A program made the position numbers and the translations under genes. A stretch of 56,139 nt of DNA from NCBI GenBank assembly GCA_900315175.1, contig OMYA01000012.1:1-56139 (forward strand). The letters are read 5' to 3'. The notes beneath the pieces are model-generated. The model did not search any database, was not told where the DNA came from, and saw nothing but the letters and a program-made list of their open reading frames with translations. This DNA is from an uncultured Bacteroidales bacterium. Its GTDB lineage: Bacteria; Bacteroidota; Bacteroidia; Bacteroidales; F082. Positions 1 through 8,159 of this stretch are shown piece by piece (the first letter of the stretch is position 1; each line of letters begins with the position of its first letter).

Positions 1-447
1 ATGGTGGGTTTGACTGCTGACTATGTCATTATTCCGGCTGAAAAATATGGATTGTCCGTTCAAGCATCCCTGATGTACTCGCGCAAGGGATGTTGGATGT
101 TGATAGAAAATGGATGTTGCATGTTGATAGAAAATGTACTTAGGGAAGTAGTCGCATATTTTCACTATATGGATATACCTGTTGAATTACGAGGCAAATG
201 CCGCATATCAAAACGAAACTATCTCGTGTTAGGAATCGGTCCGACATTCAACATCGGTATAAGTCAAGTTAATAACATCACAGAATACAGATCTCACGAA
301 GCCAATAAAACTTTCAAAAAGAATGTTCAATTCGGTAATAGTGAAGAAAAAAACGGTCTACATCGACTTGATATTGGCGCCAATGCCACTTTAGGAATAG
401 AGTCAACAAGGTTTGAGATTTCAGCATCAGTAGGATATATGTTTTGA
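1..447 (+). CDS. Outer-membrane beta-barrel protein, 5' end outside the window (partial)
   Basis: The frame is open from base 1, so the first ATG may be internal and the signal peptide is not visible. The segment SVQASLMYSRKG followed by MDIPVELRGK and LVLGIGPTFNIGI matches the alternating-strand pattern of PorT-like (OMP_b-brl_2) barrels. The protein ends in the aromatic GYMF typical of outer-membrane proteins. Between the first two visible strands a 16-residue stretch (WMLIENGCCMLIEN) is encoded by a tandem duplication and looks foreign to the family. It could be a longer periplasm-facing or surface loop, or a sign that the gene is decaying. Ligand or role is unknown. Family assignment is fairly secure, integrity is not. 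Confidence 0.6.
   Translation: MVGLTADYVIIPAEKYGLSVQASLMYSRKGCWMLIENGCCMLIENVLREVVAYFHYMDIPVELRGKCRISKRNYLVLGIGPTFNIGISQVNNITEYRSHEANKTFKKNVQFGNSEEKNGLHRLDIGANATLGIESTRFEISASVGYMF
88..135 (+). repeat. Two tandem copies of a 24-bp unit inside the barrel gene
   Basis: Positions 88-111 and 112-135 are identical except for one base (TTGG versus TTGC). The unit is a multiple of three and keeps the frame, adding MLIEN-type peptides to the barrel protein. Confidence 0.85.
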
Positions 448-474
448 ATTTTATAAAATTCCTCCGAGCCGCTG

Positions 475-1176
475 ATGCGAGTTGGATGCTTCATGTGTGA
501 CAATGTTATTGAAATCACTAAACCTATGGTCATTGATAATCCTGAAGTTCTTAAAATGTTAAATCGCTACAAACTCGGAGCTATCACTGTTGAAGGCAAA
601 TACGAAGTCTATCAGGTCATTTATGTTGACATGATGTACGATTCAAGAGGAAATCTGTTCAGAAAGAGTCTCCCTTATGAAGCTGGCAACTCTCCTGAGG
701 GATATATCACTTATCAATATGATAACTTGCAGCGACTTGTCAGCAGCAAAGAGACTTTCAGCGGAGTGACATATTCATCGTCATACACTTATGATGATTA
801 CGGACGCGTTAGTTCAGAAACTTATCCGAGCGGTTTCACCGTCAGAAACAGATACAATGGCGGCGGATATCTTATTGCCGTCAACGATTCGGACAACAAC
901 ACGCTCTGGCAGGCCGACGAGCACGACATATACGGGCATCTCACAGAGTTCCACACAGGCAACGGTCTGACAACTTATCGTGATTATGACAGCGAAAATG
1001 GCAGACTTCTCGGCATTATCACAGGTAATGACAGAAATATTTTCCAGAATTACACTTATACTTACGATGATTTTGGTAACTTTGCATCGAGAAACAAAAA
1101 TGCCAGCACCATGCTAAGCGAGAACTTCACATACGACTTTCCCCTTTTTGTAAACTTCCCCTTTTTAGGACAGTAA
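475..1176 (+). pseudogene. RHS/YD-repeat protein fragment, truncated at both ends
   Basis: From about residue 50 the protein carries YD repeats: MMYDSRGNLFRK, YQYDNLQRLVSS, YTYDDYGRVSSETYPSG, YTYDDFGNFASR. These are the core of RHS/TcdB-like polymorphic toxins and cell-wall-associated proteins, which are normally over 1000 residues; only 233 are present. There is no signal peptide, no RHS hyperconserved core end and no toxin tip. Residues 1-48 (KMLNRYKLGAITVEGKYEV) do not look like YD repeats and may come from another gene. The last dozen residues (FPLFVNFPFLGQ) are encoded by the insertion-like DNA that starts near 1139. I read this as a gene relic, not a functional effector. Confidence 0.65.
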
Positions 1177-1247
1177 CTAATTAGACTGCAAAAGAGGCCT
1201 CTCGTAGTTGCAAAATTAAACTTTTTTGTCTAATCCTCAACTGTCCT
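1139..1247. mobile_element. Possible insertion-sequence end or MITE remnant
   Basis: Two copies of TTCCCCTTTTT (starting 1139 and 1156) are followed by nested inverted repeats: AGGACAGT (1167-1174) with ACTGTCCT (1240-1247), and TTAGAC (1181-1186) with GTCTAA (1228-1233). Multiple short repeats beside a TGTCC-type terminus are reminiscent of IS21-family ends. No transposase gene is present. The element interrupts the RHS fragment. Family assignment is a guess; the repeats themselves are clear. Confidence 0.4.
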
Positions 1248-1279
1248 TTTTTTAGGGAATGGGACATCTGCACAATGTT

Positions 1280-1927
1280 TTATATTTTCACCATCTCCTC
1301 CACCAAATTCCACGCCCCTTGATATACGTCTTTCAACCTTGCATTCAACATGAAGCACGGCGTTGAGAATATCTTGTTTTCCTTGTCGATTGCCACGCCA
1401 CCGTGAGTTGTCTCAGTGTGTCTGCAGCCAATCATCGCGAGTTCCTTCGCTTGACGGCACTCGCCGCTTCCCATCGTAACGTTAACATTACCAAGCACCT
1501 TCGCCACCATCAAAGGTGCGATGCACATGGCTCCTATTGGCTTGCCCTGGGCGTGGATGTCTTTTATCGCCTTCTCAACCTCTTTATTGACCTTGAAATT
1601 GATGCCGTCGTAGGCGTATGTGAAGATGTTTTTCGCCGCGCCGTTGCCGCCTGGGAACAATAATGCATCAAAATCATCGGCATTGAATTTGTTCAAAGGC
1701 AAGATGTTTCCTCGAACAATGCGAGCCGATTCCACAAGCATGTTACGACGCTCTTCCGAACGTTTCCCCGTTGCATGATTGCAAACCTCAGATTGGTCTT
1801 CATCTGGCGCAAATACTTGATATTCAATATTATGCTGGTCGAGAGCCAACAATAACGTAACAGTCTCATTGATTTCAGAACCGTCCATGGTGCCGCATCC
1901 GGCAAGAATTACAGCTACTTTTTTCAT
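1280..1927 (-). CDS. elbB: ElbB-like isoprenoid biosynthesis glyoxalase (DJ-1/PfpI superfamily)
   Basis: The protein has 215 residues, close to the 217 of E. coli ElbB. It starts with the ElbB signature AVILAGCGTMDGSEINE. It also has the superfamily motifs LLFPGGNGAAKN and GAMCIAP, where the cysteine is the nucleophile-elbow residue. ElbB is a cytosolic class I glutamine-amidotransferase-like protein with glyoxalase activity in vitro; its link to isoprenoid synthesis is historical and the physiological substrate is unsettled. The start codon overlaps the stop of the upstream cvpA-like gene by four bases (ATGA), so the two are probably translationally coupled. Confidence 0.9.
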   Translation of the reverse strand: MKKVAVILAGCGTMDGSEINETVTLLLALDQHNIEYQVFAPDEDQSEVCNHATGKRSEERRNMLVESARIVRGNILPLNKFNADDFDALLFPGGNGAAKNIFTYAYDGINFKVNKEVEKAIKDIHAQGKPIGAMCIAPLMVAKVLGNVNVTMGSGECRQAKELAMIGCRHTETTHGGVAIDKENKIFSTPCFMLNARLKDVYQGAWNLVEEMVKI

Positions 1928-2493
1928 ATCACATCGTCAATTAAATCGTCAATATCGTCATCATCTTTTTTGAATTTTTTCTCTATTTTATCGTATTCTT
2001 TATCAAGTTTGTTAATCCAACCGTCTTTGTTGTCGTAAATCCATGTCGCCACATCCTCCGAATACTTGTAAAGCTTTGAGCCTTTGCGGGTTTCCTCATT
2101 CAAAACGTCTTTTATTCCGAAGAAATCAAGAAGCAAAATCAATACACCAACAAGCAAAAATCCTTTTGCGATGCCGCAAACAATTCCTCCAATTTTATCA
2201 ATAAAACCAAGATTAATTGATTCCACCACCTGTGCCAGCCAGTTGCCTAACCAATTTATTAACAATGCCAAAGCGACAAAAACTATGATAAACGAAATCA
2301 CAGACATCCATTCCGGACTGACGTTGATAATTTTTCCAAGCCAATGCCCGACAACATTCGAAAGCTTTATCGCGCCATAGATGCCACCGATGAAAGCCGC
2401 AAGCGAAAACGCCTCTCTTATGATACCGTTTCTCAATCCGCCTATAGCAAAGAGAATCAGTATGATACCAATGATAATGTCTAAATAGTTCAT
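1924..2493 (-). CDS. cvpA: CvpA family inner-membrane protein
   Basis: There are 189 residues with four hydrophobic segments (roughly residues 3-20, 28-48, 63-88 and 102-125). The CvpA-type opening is NYLDIIIGIILILFAIGGLRNG, with a GGIVCGIAKG turn. The C-terminus is a charged, aspartate-rich cytoplasmic tail. The family is named after the E. coli protein needed for colicin V export and is linked to envelope homeostasis and purF expression; the molecular function is unknown. It is first in an operon with elbB (four-base overlap). Confidence 0.85.
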   Translation of the reverse strand: MNYLDIIIGIILILFAIGGLRNGIIREAFSLAAFIGGIYGAIKLSNVVGHWLGKIINVSPEWMSVISFIIVFVALALLINWLGNWLAQVVESINLGFIDKIGGIVCGIAKGFLLVGVLILLLDFFGIKDVLNEETRKGSKLYKYSEDVATWIYDNKDGWINKLDKEYDKIEKKFKKDDDDIDDLIDDVI

Positions 2494-2608
2494 GATTTTT
2501 TAGTCTTTTTTAAGTTAATTCAGGGTGTAAAATTACAATTTTTTTAAAAAAATTTGTAAAATTTTTTCAGAATTTTTTATTTTTGCGATTTAAAAATATT
2601 CACTTTGC

Positions 2609-2728
2609 GTCATTTCGAGCGAAACGAAGTGAAGTCGAGAAATCTCAAACAATCAAATATGTCACGAAACATCATTGGCGGAGATTTCTCCATTACGCTC
2701 CATCTTATTACGCTTCAGTCGAAATGAC
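2609..2728. repeat. Family A palindromic repeat pair in the glnS leader
   Basis: A unit beginning GTCATTTCGAGCGAAACGAA (2609-2646) is followed by an inverted, diverged partner ending CAGTCGAAATGAC (2681-2728). The same family recurs near 12.7, 13.4, 24.1-24.3 and 56.0 kb. The open frame of glnS runs back through it, but that extension is repeat-encoded and not part of the protein. Confidence 0.85.
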
Positions 2729-2749
2729 AAAAAAATAAAAGCTTATATT

Positions 2750-4492
2750 ATGAATCTCGAAGAAGCTGAAAAAGAAGAAAAGAAATCGCTGAATTTCATT
2801 GAAGCGAAAGTTGAGGAAGATTTACGAAACGGCAAGAACGCCAAACGAATCCAGACACGTTTTCCTCCGGAGCCTAACGGCTACCTTCACATAGGTCACG
2901 CCAAGGCTATATGCCTGGATTTCGGTATCGCCAAGAACTACGGCGGCGTTTGCAACCTGCGTTTCGACGACACCAACCCCACCAAGGAGAACATGGAGTA
3001 TGTGGATGCCATCAAGGAAGACATCCAATGGCTTGGTTATCAATGGGGTAACGAGTATTACGCTTCCGATTATTTCCAGCAGCTTTGGGATTTTGCTATC
3101 GAACTGATAAAACGTGGCAAGGCATATATCGACGAGCAGTCGTCGGAGGAGATTGCAGCCCAGAAAGGCACTCCCACGCAGCCCGGCACTGAGAGCCCGT
3201 ACCGTAACCGCCCGATTGAGGAATCACTCGAACTCTTCCATAAGATGAACTCAGGCGAGATAGAGGAAGGCAAGATGGTGCTTCGCGCAAAGATTGACAT
3301 GGCGAACCCTAACATGCACTTCCGCGACCCTATCATCTACCGCGTGGTGAAGACTCCGCATCATCGCACAGGCACAAAGTGGAACGCCTACCCGATGTAC
3401 GATTTCGCTCACGGCCAAAGCGACTACTTCGAGGGCGTGACCCACTCGCTCTGCACCCTTGAATTCGTGGTGCACCGCCCTCTCTACGACTTGTTTGTCG
3501 ACTGGCTCAAAGAGATCCGCGGTGAGGGCGACAACATGGACGACAACCGTCCGCGTCAGACCGAGTTCAATAAGCTGAATCTCAACTACACCTTGATGAG
3601 CAAGCGTAACCTGCTGATTTTGGTGAAAGAAGGCGTTGTCAACGGCTGGGATGACCCGCGTATGCCTACGATTTGCGGCTTCCGTCGTCGTGGCTACACT
3701 CCGGAATCAATTCATAAATTTATCGATAAGATTGGATATACCACATACGACGCCTTGAACGACTTCGCGTTGCTCGAGAGCTCAATTCGTGAAGACCTCA
3801 ACGCCCGCGCTACACGTGTGGCAGCCGTCGTAAATCCCGTTAAGCTGGTGATTACCAACTATCCTGAAGGTCAGACCGAGGAACTCGAGGCTATCAACAA
3901 CCCTGAAGATGAGTCGGCAGGCAGTCATAAGATTGAGTTCAGCCGCGAGCTGTGGATCGAGAAGGAAGACTTCATGGAATGCCCTCCGAACAAATATTTC
4001 CGACTCACTCCAGGCAAGGAAGTGCGTCTGAAGAACGCCTACATCGTGAAATGCACAGGCTGCAAGAAAGACGAAAACGGCGAAGTTGTTGAGGTTTACG
4101 CCGAATACGACCCTATGACACGCAGCGGCATGCCTGAGGCTAACCGTAAGGTTAAAGGCACCATCCACTGGGTCAGCCAGGCTCACTGCATCAAGGCTGA
4201 AGTGAGACTCTACGACCGCCTCTGGAACGTGGAAAACCCTCGCGACGAGTTGGCACGCCTGCAAGACGAAGGCAACACCCCAATCGAGGCAATGCGTAAG
4301 ATGATGAATCCTAACTCATTGGAAATCAGGACAGAATGCTACGTCGAGAAATATCTCGCCGAAGCGAAACCACTCGACCACTTCCAGTTCCAGAGAATAG
4401 GATATTTCACCGTCGACAAAGACAGCACGCCTGAACATCTGGTGTTTAACAGAACTGTCGGTTTGAAAGACACTTGGGCAAAAACGAATTAA
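2750..4492 (+). CDS. glnS: Glutaminyl-tRNA synthetase
   Basis: Class I aminoacyl-tRNA synthetase that charges tRNA-Gln with glutamine in the cytoplasm. The Rossmann-fold ATP site is visible as RFPPEPNGYLHIGHAKA (HIGH motif, about residue 41) and the second motif as LMSKRN (KMSKS-like, about residue 285). The C-terminal half is the beta-barrel anticodon-binding domain. The 580-residue length fits bacterial GlnRS. I chose ATG 2750 (MNLEEAEKEEKK) because the upstream in-frame codons are family A repeat sequence. GlnRS rather than GluRS is indicated by the GlnRS-type motifs and the beta-barrel anticodon domain; it implies direct glutaminylation. Confidence 0.95.
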   Translation: MNLEEAEKEEKKSLNFIEAKVEEDLRNGKNAKRIQTRFPPEPNGYLHIGHAKAICLDFGIAKNYGGVCNLRFDDTNPTKENMEYVDAIKEDIQWLGYQWGNEYYASDYFQQLWDFAIELIKRGKAYIDEQSSEEIAAQKGTPTQPGTESPYRNRPIEESLELFHKMNSGEIEEGKMVLRAKIDMANPNMHFRDPIIYRVVKTPHHRTGTKWNAYPMYDFAHGQSDYFEGVTHSLCTLEFVVHRPLYDLFVDWLKEIRGEGDNMDDNRPRQTEFNKLNLNYTLMSKRNLLILVKEGVVNGWDDPRMPTICGFRRRGYTPESIHKFIDKIGYTTYDALNDFALLESSIREDLNARATRVAAVVNPVKLVITNYPEGQTEELEAINNPEDESAGSHKIEFSRELWIEKEDFMECPPNKYFRLTPGKEVRLKNAYIVKCTGCKKDENGEVVEVYAEYDPMTRSGMPEANRKVKGTIHWVSQAHCIKAEVRLYDRLWNVENPRDELARLQDEGNTPIEAMRKMMNPNSLEIRTECYVEKYLAEAKPLDHFQFQRIGYFTVDKDSTPEHLVFNRTVGLKDTWAKTN

Positions 4493-4498
4493 TAATCC

Positions 4499-4548
4499 CA
4501 CGCAGAAACAGCAGAAATAATATCTGCAATTTCCTCAATTTCTGCGTG
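4499..4548. repeat. Family B (CGCAGA) hairpin between glnS and the next gene
   Basis: CACGCAGAAA (4499-4508) pairs with TTTCTGCGTG (4539-4548). Related hairpins occur at 6314-6378 and 12474-12612. It may act as a weak terminator for glnS. Confidence 0.75.
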
Positions 4549-4561
4549 AAAAAATAACATT

Positions 4562-5767
4562 ATGAAAATAGAAAAAGGATTTATTGAGGGCTTATATGAG
4601 GCTTTGCCGGAAGAGACAAGGCATTATCTCGATATCGCTATCGAAAAAATAGTCGAGGCAAAGAAAAAAGGCGGAAAAGTGGTCGTTGTGACTGGTTCCG
4701 GCCCTAACATCCACGAAGGCGTGACAACTCTCATCGCTGAGTTCATCAACAAAGGCCTGATTGATGGTGTCACAACAAGTTCGGCTGTCGTCTCTCACGA
4801 GATGGGCGGTGTTCTCGACAAGGTGAAACGTATCAATATCCACGACGTCGGCGAGGAGTTCCTCGATTTCGACAAGATGCCTCGTGGCGACATATTCGAG
4901 CTCACCGAACTCACTGACGCTCAATGGGCTGACCTTAAGAAAGAGATGATTATCGACGATGCTCTCGTGCAGCGTTGCAACGAGAAAGAAGGCACCGTTA
5001 TCATCAAGGCGGCGGCTAACATGGCTTACCCGATGGGCCTCAGAAACGAGACTTTTGCGGCAAGCATCATGGAGATAGCCCACACCAAACACGTCCCGTT
5101 TGAAGAAGTCGTGGGTTGGGGCTGCGATGAGCGTACCATGCTCGGAGCGGGCGTCCGTAACAACGTCCCGGTGCTCGTCAGCGTGCCACAGCTTATCGGC
5201 GGAGGTCAGGTCGGCATCAGCATCGCCGACAGTATCCCGGTGAGCGACAGAACGTTCCGCATCTCAAAGATGTTGGGAAGTGCCGACGTCATCATCGAAT
5301 CAGCAGTGGCATTGACACAGGAGATTCACGACGGTCCGTTTGAGACATACACCGGTCACGGCATCTGGGCAAGCTGGAACGGCTATCCTACCTACAGCCT
5401 CAAAGACAAGACCTTGATCCGTTTCGACCTCGACGAGAACCTCAAGAAAGCCTGGGATCTCGATAAGAAATCAGGCGACGTCCAGGCTGCTATCGACAAG
5501 GGTCTGCCGAAGACGAAAATGTCGAAAATCCCATTCAGAATGGAGATGTCGGCATTCTCACGTCTTGAGAAGTCAATCCCGGTTGTGGGCGACATCGGCG
5601 TGCTCTGGTCGGTGATGGCACTTAAAGTGTCGCAGGCACTCAACATAGAGCTCGACTACATCAGCTATCCGCAGCAGACCGAGCCAGGCAAGGCAATGCG
5701 TGAGTGGATTGTCGACAACATCGATTACATGAAAATGGATAAGATTAAGCAGTGGCTTAATAGTTAA
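4562..5767 (+). CDS. Conserved protein, possibly deoxyhypusine-synthase-like fold
   Basis: This is a soluble 401-residue protein without signal peptide. I do not recognise the exact family. A glycine-rich segment VVVTGSGPNIHEGVTTLIA (about residue 41) is followed by GLIDGVTTSSAVVSHEMGG. This order resembles the NAD-binding half of deoxyhypusine synthases, where an N-S-SG segment precedes VDVLVTTAG. Later NVPVLVSVPQLIGGGQ and ALTQEIHDGPFETYTGHG sit where that family has its second nucleotide contact. Bacteria of this group lack eIF5A, so any activity must be on another substrate. It is followed by an ECF S-like gene (32-bp gap) and DUF1893, suggesting one pathway. The fold assignment is an inference from motif order. 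Confidence 0.5.
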   Translation: MKIEKGFIEGLYEALPEETRHYLDIAIEKIVEAKKKGGKVVVVTGSGPNIHEGVTTLIAEFINKGLIDGVTTSSAVVSHEMGGVLDKVKRINIHDVGEEFLDFDKMPRGDIFELTELTDAQWADLKKEMIIDDALVQRCNEKEGTVIIKAAANMAYPMGLRNETFAASIMEIAHTKHVPFEEVVGWGCDERTMLGAGVRNNVPVLVSVPQLIGGGQVGISIADSIPVSDRTFRISKMLGSADVIIESAVALTQEIHDGPFETYTGHGIWASWNGYPTYSLKDKTLIRFDLDENLKKAWDLDKKSGDVQAAIDKGLPKTKMSKIPFRMEMSAFSRLEKSIPVVGDIGVLWSVMALKVSQALNIELDYISYPQQTEPGKAMREWIVDNIDYMKMDKIKQWLNS

Positions 5768-5799
5768 AAGAGAAAAGAGTAAAGTTAAAAGATAAAAAG

Positions 5800-6309
5800 A
5801 TGAATACTACCTCAACAGTAAAGCTCTATAACCTTGATTTTGACCAGGTTAAGACTTATTTGTTCGCGACATTGTTCGTGGCTGGCAACATGATTCTGCC
5901 TCAACTCTGCCACCTCATCCCTAACGGCGGTCACATCTTCCTGCCAATCTATTTCTTCACTTTGATTGCCTCTTACAAATACGGCATGAAGGTCGGATTG
6001 ATGACAGCAGTTTTGTCGCCTATCGTCAACAGCTTGCTTTTCGGAATGCCTCCTGCGGCAGTGGTTCCAAGCATACTCATCAAGTCGATTTTCCTCGCAG
6101 TGTCAGCTGCTTGGATTGCTGAGAAGACCAAGAAAGTGTCGCTTTGGACCATCCTCGCTGTTGTTTTGGCATATCAGATCTTCGGCTGCCTCGTGGAATG
6201 GCTCATCGAGGGCTCATTTGTGGCAGGATTCAACGATTTCCGCCTCGGTATCCCAGGAATGCTCATACAGTGGCTCGGCGGATATCTATTTGTAAAATAT
6301 ATTAATTAA
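5800..6309 (+). CDS. Integral membrane protein, ECF transporter S-component-like
   Basis: There are 169 residues, almost all in five to six hydrophobic segments: TYLFATLFVAGNMILPQL, IFLPIYFFTLIASYKYG, GLMTAVLSPIVNSLLFG, VPSILIKSIFLAVSAAW and others. Size and the GMKVGLMTAVLSPIVNSLLFGMP-type loop fit the substrate-binding S subunit of energy-coupling-factor vitamin transporters, which works with a shared EcfA-A'-T module. No energizing module lies in the window. The substrate is unknown; co-location with a DHS-like protein and DUF1893 suggests a nucleotide- or vitamin-derived small molecule. That last step is inference. Confidence 0.6.
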   Translation: MNTTSTVKLYNLDFDQVKTYLFATLFVAGNMILPQLCHLIPNGGHIFLPIYFFTLIASYKYGMKVGLMTAVLSPIVNSLLFGMPPAAVVPSILIKSIFLAVSAAWIAEKTKKVSLWTILAVVLAYQIFGCLVEWLIEGSFVAGFNDFRLGIPGMLIQWLGGYLFVKYIN

Positions 6310-6313
6310 AGGT

Positions 6314-6378
6314 TCTCGCAGATTTCGCAGACTGGACTTTGGAAGAATAAATCTGTTTAATTTGCGGTATCTGCGAGA
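6314..6378. repeat. Family B (CGCAGA) hairpin between the S-component-like gene and DUF1893
   Basis: TCTCGCAGAT (6314-6323) is the exact reverse complement of ATCTGCGAGA (6369-6378). It is an intergenic copy inside a likely operon, so it may tune relative expression and not fully terminate. Confidence 0.75.
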
Positions 6379-6387
6379 GACAAAAAT

Positions 6388-6789
6388 ATGTCTTTAGAAA
6401 AAGCGAAATCAATATTGCTATCCTCTGCGAGCACCATTGCGGTGGTTTCAGACGGAGAGATTTTCACTTCGCAGGAGCGGGGTGTTAAGCCGCTTTTGTT
6501 TCTTCTTAAAGAGAAAAAAGGCTTCCTGAAAGGTGCCTCCGTTGCCGACAAGGTCATCGGCAAGGCAGCCGCGCTCCTCATGGTTCTCGGCGAAATCAAA
6601 GAAGTCCACACTTTGATAGTATCAGAGCCGGCCATAAAGGTCTTTGAAAAGCACAATATTCCTTGTTTTTACGATAAAAAAGTCACCCGCATCGTAAATC
6701 GCACGGGTGACGGCTTATGTCCGATGGAAACGCTCTGTCTGGATGTTGAAAATCCGCAAGAGGCGTTTGACCGCATCACTTCACTTTGA
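6388..6789 (+). CDS. DUF1893 domain protein
   Basis: A small soluble protein of 133 residues made up entirely of the DUF1893 domain. The core GASVADKVIGKAAALLMV and the ending RTGDGLCPMETLCLDV are typical. Members such as Thermotoga TM1506 are described as having a cytidine-deaminase-like fold, but no activity is established. Conserved cysteines (IPCFYDKK, DGLCPMETLC) could bind metal. It is third in the cassette after the DHS-like and S-component-like genes. Its last 14 bases overlap the 3' end of the convergent aspartyl-protease gene. Confidence 0.8.
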   Translation: MSLEKAKSILLSSASTIAVVSDGEIFTSQERGVKPLLFLLKEKKGFLKGASVADKVIGKAAALLMVLGEIKEVHTLIVSEPAIKVFEKHNIPCFYDKKVTRIVNRTGDGLCPMETLCLDVENPQEAFDRITSL

Positions 6790-7966
6790 TGTCAAATCCC
6801 GACCAGTTGTCGCTCTCCGACAGCAAATCGTAGTAATGACAGATGTTCTCCTCGGTGATTTTCTCGCCATTTACTGAGACTATCCTATCTCCAACCTTAA
6901 ACGTTTCACTGCCGTCGATGAGACGTGTCAAAATCTTCAGTTTGCCGTTATCGACAATGAGTTTGTAGCGGACAGCGTGAAATGGCTTGACATCATTATT
7001 GACATGAGGCTTGGCATATACTTTAGGTGGATCTGACACCATAGAAATTATCCAGTCGAACTGCGAAATGGCCTTGAGACCCATGTTGTTATGCGGAAGG
7101 TTTTTCACATAGATAATATCAGTCTCTTTGTCAGCTTCAGCGATACTGAATCTTTCTTTCGGGGCATCCACAAATCGCTGCTTGTTAGTCTGACCGTTAA
7201 TACCAGTTCCGTACGAGCCCTCATATACATAATCATTCGTTTTGGGGTTTTCAACCCTTTGCTCACCTTTTAAAACAAAACCGGCGCGTCCGTTTCCAGT
7301 GTCAAAGATGCATTTGTATTCCACCCCGTTGATTTGAGGATAAACCCACAGCACTCTTTGTTCATACGTGCACTTAACAGGAACAAATCCAGTGGTGTCA
7401 ATGGGCTCTTTATAATTGACAAATCGTATCTCATTATTAGTGAAATCTAAAAATTCATGACCAATGTTTAGGCTTTCTAAACCTAATAAGTGATGGTCGG
7501 AAATTGTATAATTCTCACAAAGAGGCCGTTCTGGAAACAAGACAGCCTGACCAATATCTGTGTTATAAATCTTCTCAGTCCCGACTTTCGCATACAGCGT
7601 CGTGATTTTGACACTTGATTTTTTTTCGACACCAGTCACCCGAACACGATAAAACTTCATTTCTTCGGGGCGTGTGCCCGGCGTATACATCAGCGTAATA
7701 ATCGAATTGTCACCCGTATCGTAAATCAACGAATCCGGCTTTCCATTCAACTCAGCCTTGAAAACAATATGCTGCCCGTTGTTTTTGAAATGTATGGTGT
7801 CGTCAAATAGAACTTCTGCCTCGACAATTTCATCAGTACGCACCTTTAATGAATGAACATACAATCCTACAGGGAAAAAATAGGCAAAAACGGCACACGA
7901 CACCACTATTATTGCCAAAACCACAGCCAAAACTATGCGCAAAACTCTCTTCGTCTTCTTTTTCAT
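6776..7966 (-). CDS. Membrane-anchored retropepsin-like aspartyl protease with PDZ domain
   Basis: One N-terminal membrane helix (about residues 9-31, RIVLAVVLAIIVVSCAVFAYFF) anchors a periplasmic protein. Two aspartyl-protease half sites are visible: DSLIYDTGDNS (about residue 82) and KCIFDTGNGRAG (about residue 222), each with a D-T-G catalytic triplet. A PDZ-like end (VGDRIVSVNGEKITEEN) probably binds substrate C-termini. This architecture is common in Bacteroidota and uncharacterised there. The 396-residue length is normal. It is convergent with DUF1893 with a 14-bp overlap. Confidence 0.8.
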   Translation of the reverse strand: MKKKTKRVLRIVLAVVLAIIVVSCAVFAYFFPVGLYVHSLKVRTDEIVEAEVLFDDTIHFKNNGQHIVFKAELNGKPDSLIYDTGDNSIITLMYTPGTRPEEMKFYRVRVTGVEKKSSVKITTLYAKVGTEKIYNTDIGQAVLFPERPLCENYTISDHHLLGLESLNIGHEFLDFTNNEIRFVNYKEPIDTTGFVPVKCTYEQRVLWVYPQINGVEYKCIFDTGNGRAGFVLKGEQRVENPKTNDYVYEGSYGTGINGQTNKQRFVDAPKERFSIAEADKETDIIYVKNLPHNNMGLKAISQFDWIISMVSDPPKVYAKPHVNNDVKPFHAVRYKLIVDNGKLKILTRLIDGSETFKVGDRIVSVNGEKITEENICHYYDLLSESDNWSGFDIKVK

Positions 7967-7999
7967 AGTATTAAAAATGTCAGGTTAATTATTTGACTG

Positions 8000-8007
8000 C
8001 AAAATTA
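8000..8007 (-). promoter_or_regulatory. -7 promoter element for the aspartyl protease gene
   Basis: TAATTTTG on the minus strand, 34 bases before the ATG, fits TAnnTTTG. I see no convincing -33 element. Confidence 0.45.
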
Positions 8008-8091
8008 CAAAAATTAGGTACAAAACCATTGTTTTGTGGGTAAAATATCCTCAAAATAAGGAAAAATATAAAAAAAATTGGTTTTTCCCCC

Positions 8092-8122
8092 GTTGCCGAC
8101 TGGAAAATTTTGTATATTTTTG
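8092..8122 (+). promoter_or_regulatory. Bacteroidota-type promoter for the M28 peptidase gene
   Basis: GTTG (8092-8095), a 19-bp spacer and TATTTTTG (8115-8122) match the TTTG/TAnnTTTG consensus. The start codon is 37 bases downstream. Confidence 0.7.
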
Positions 8123-8159
8123 CATGGTGAATTGATGGTTAAACTAAAATCATAGCGCT

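Noticed and set aside
2675..2749. Longer N-terminus for glutaminyl-tRNA synthetase
   Set aside because: The extra codons are a family A palindrome; the normal protein begins at 2750.
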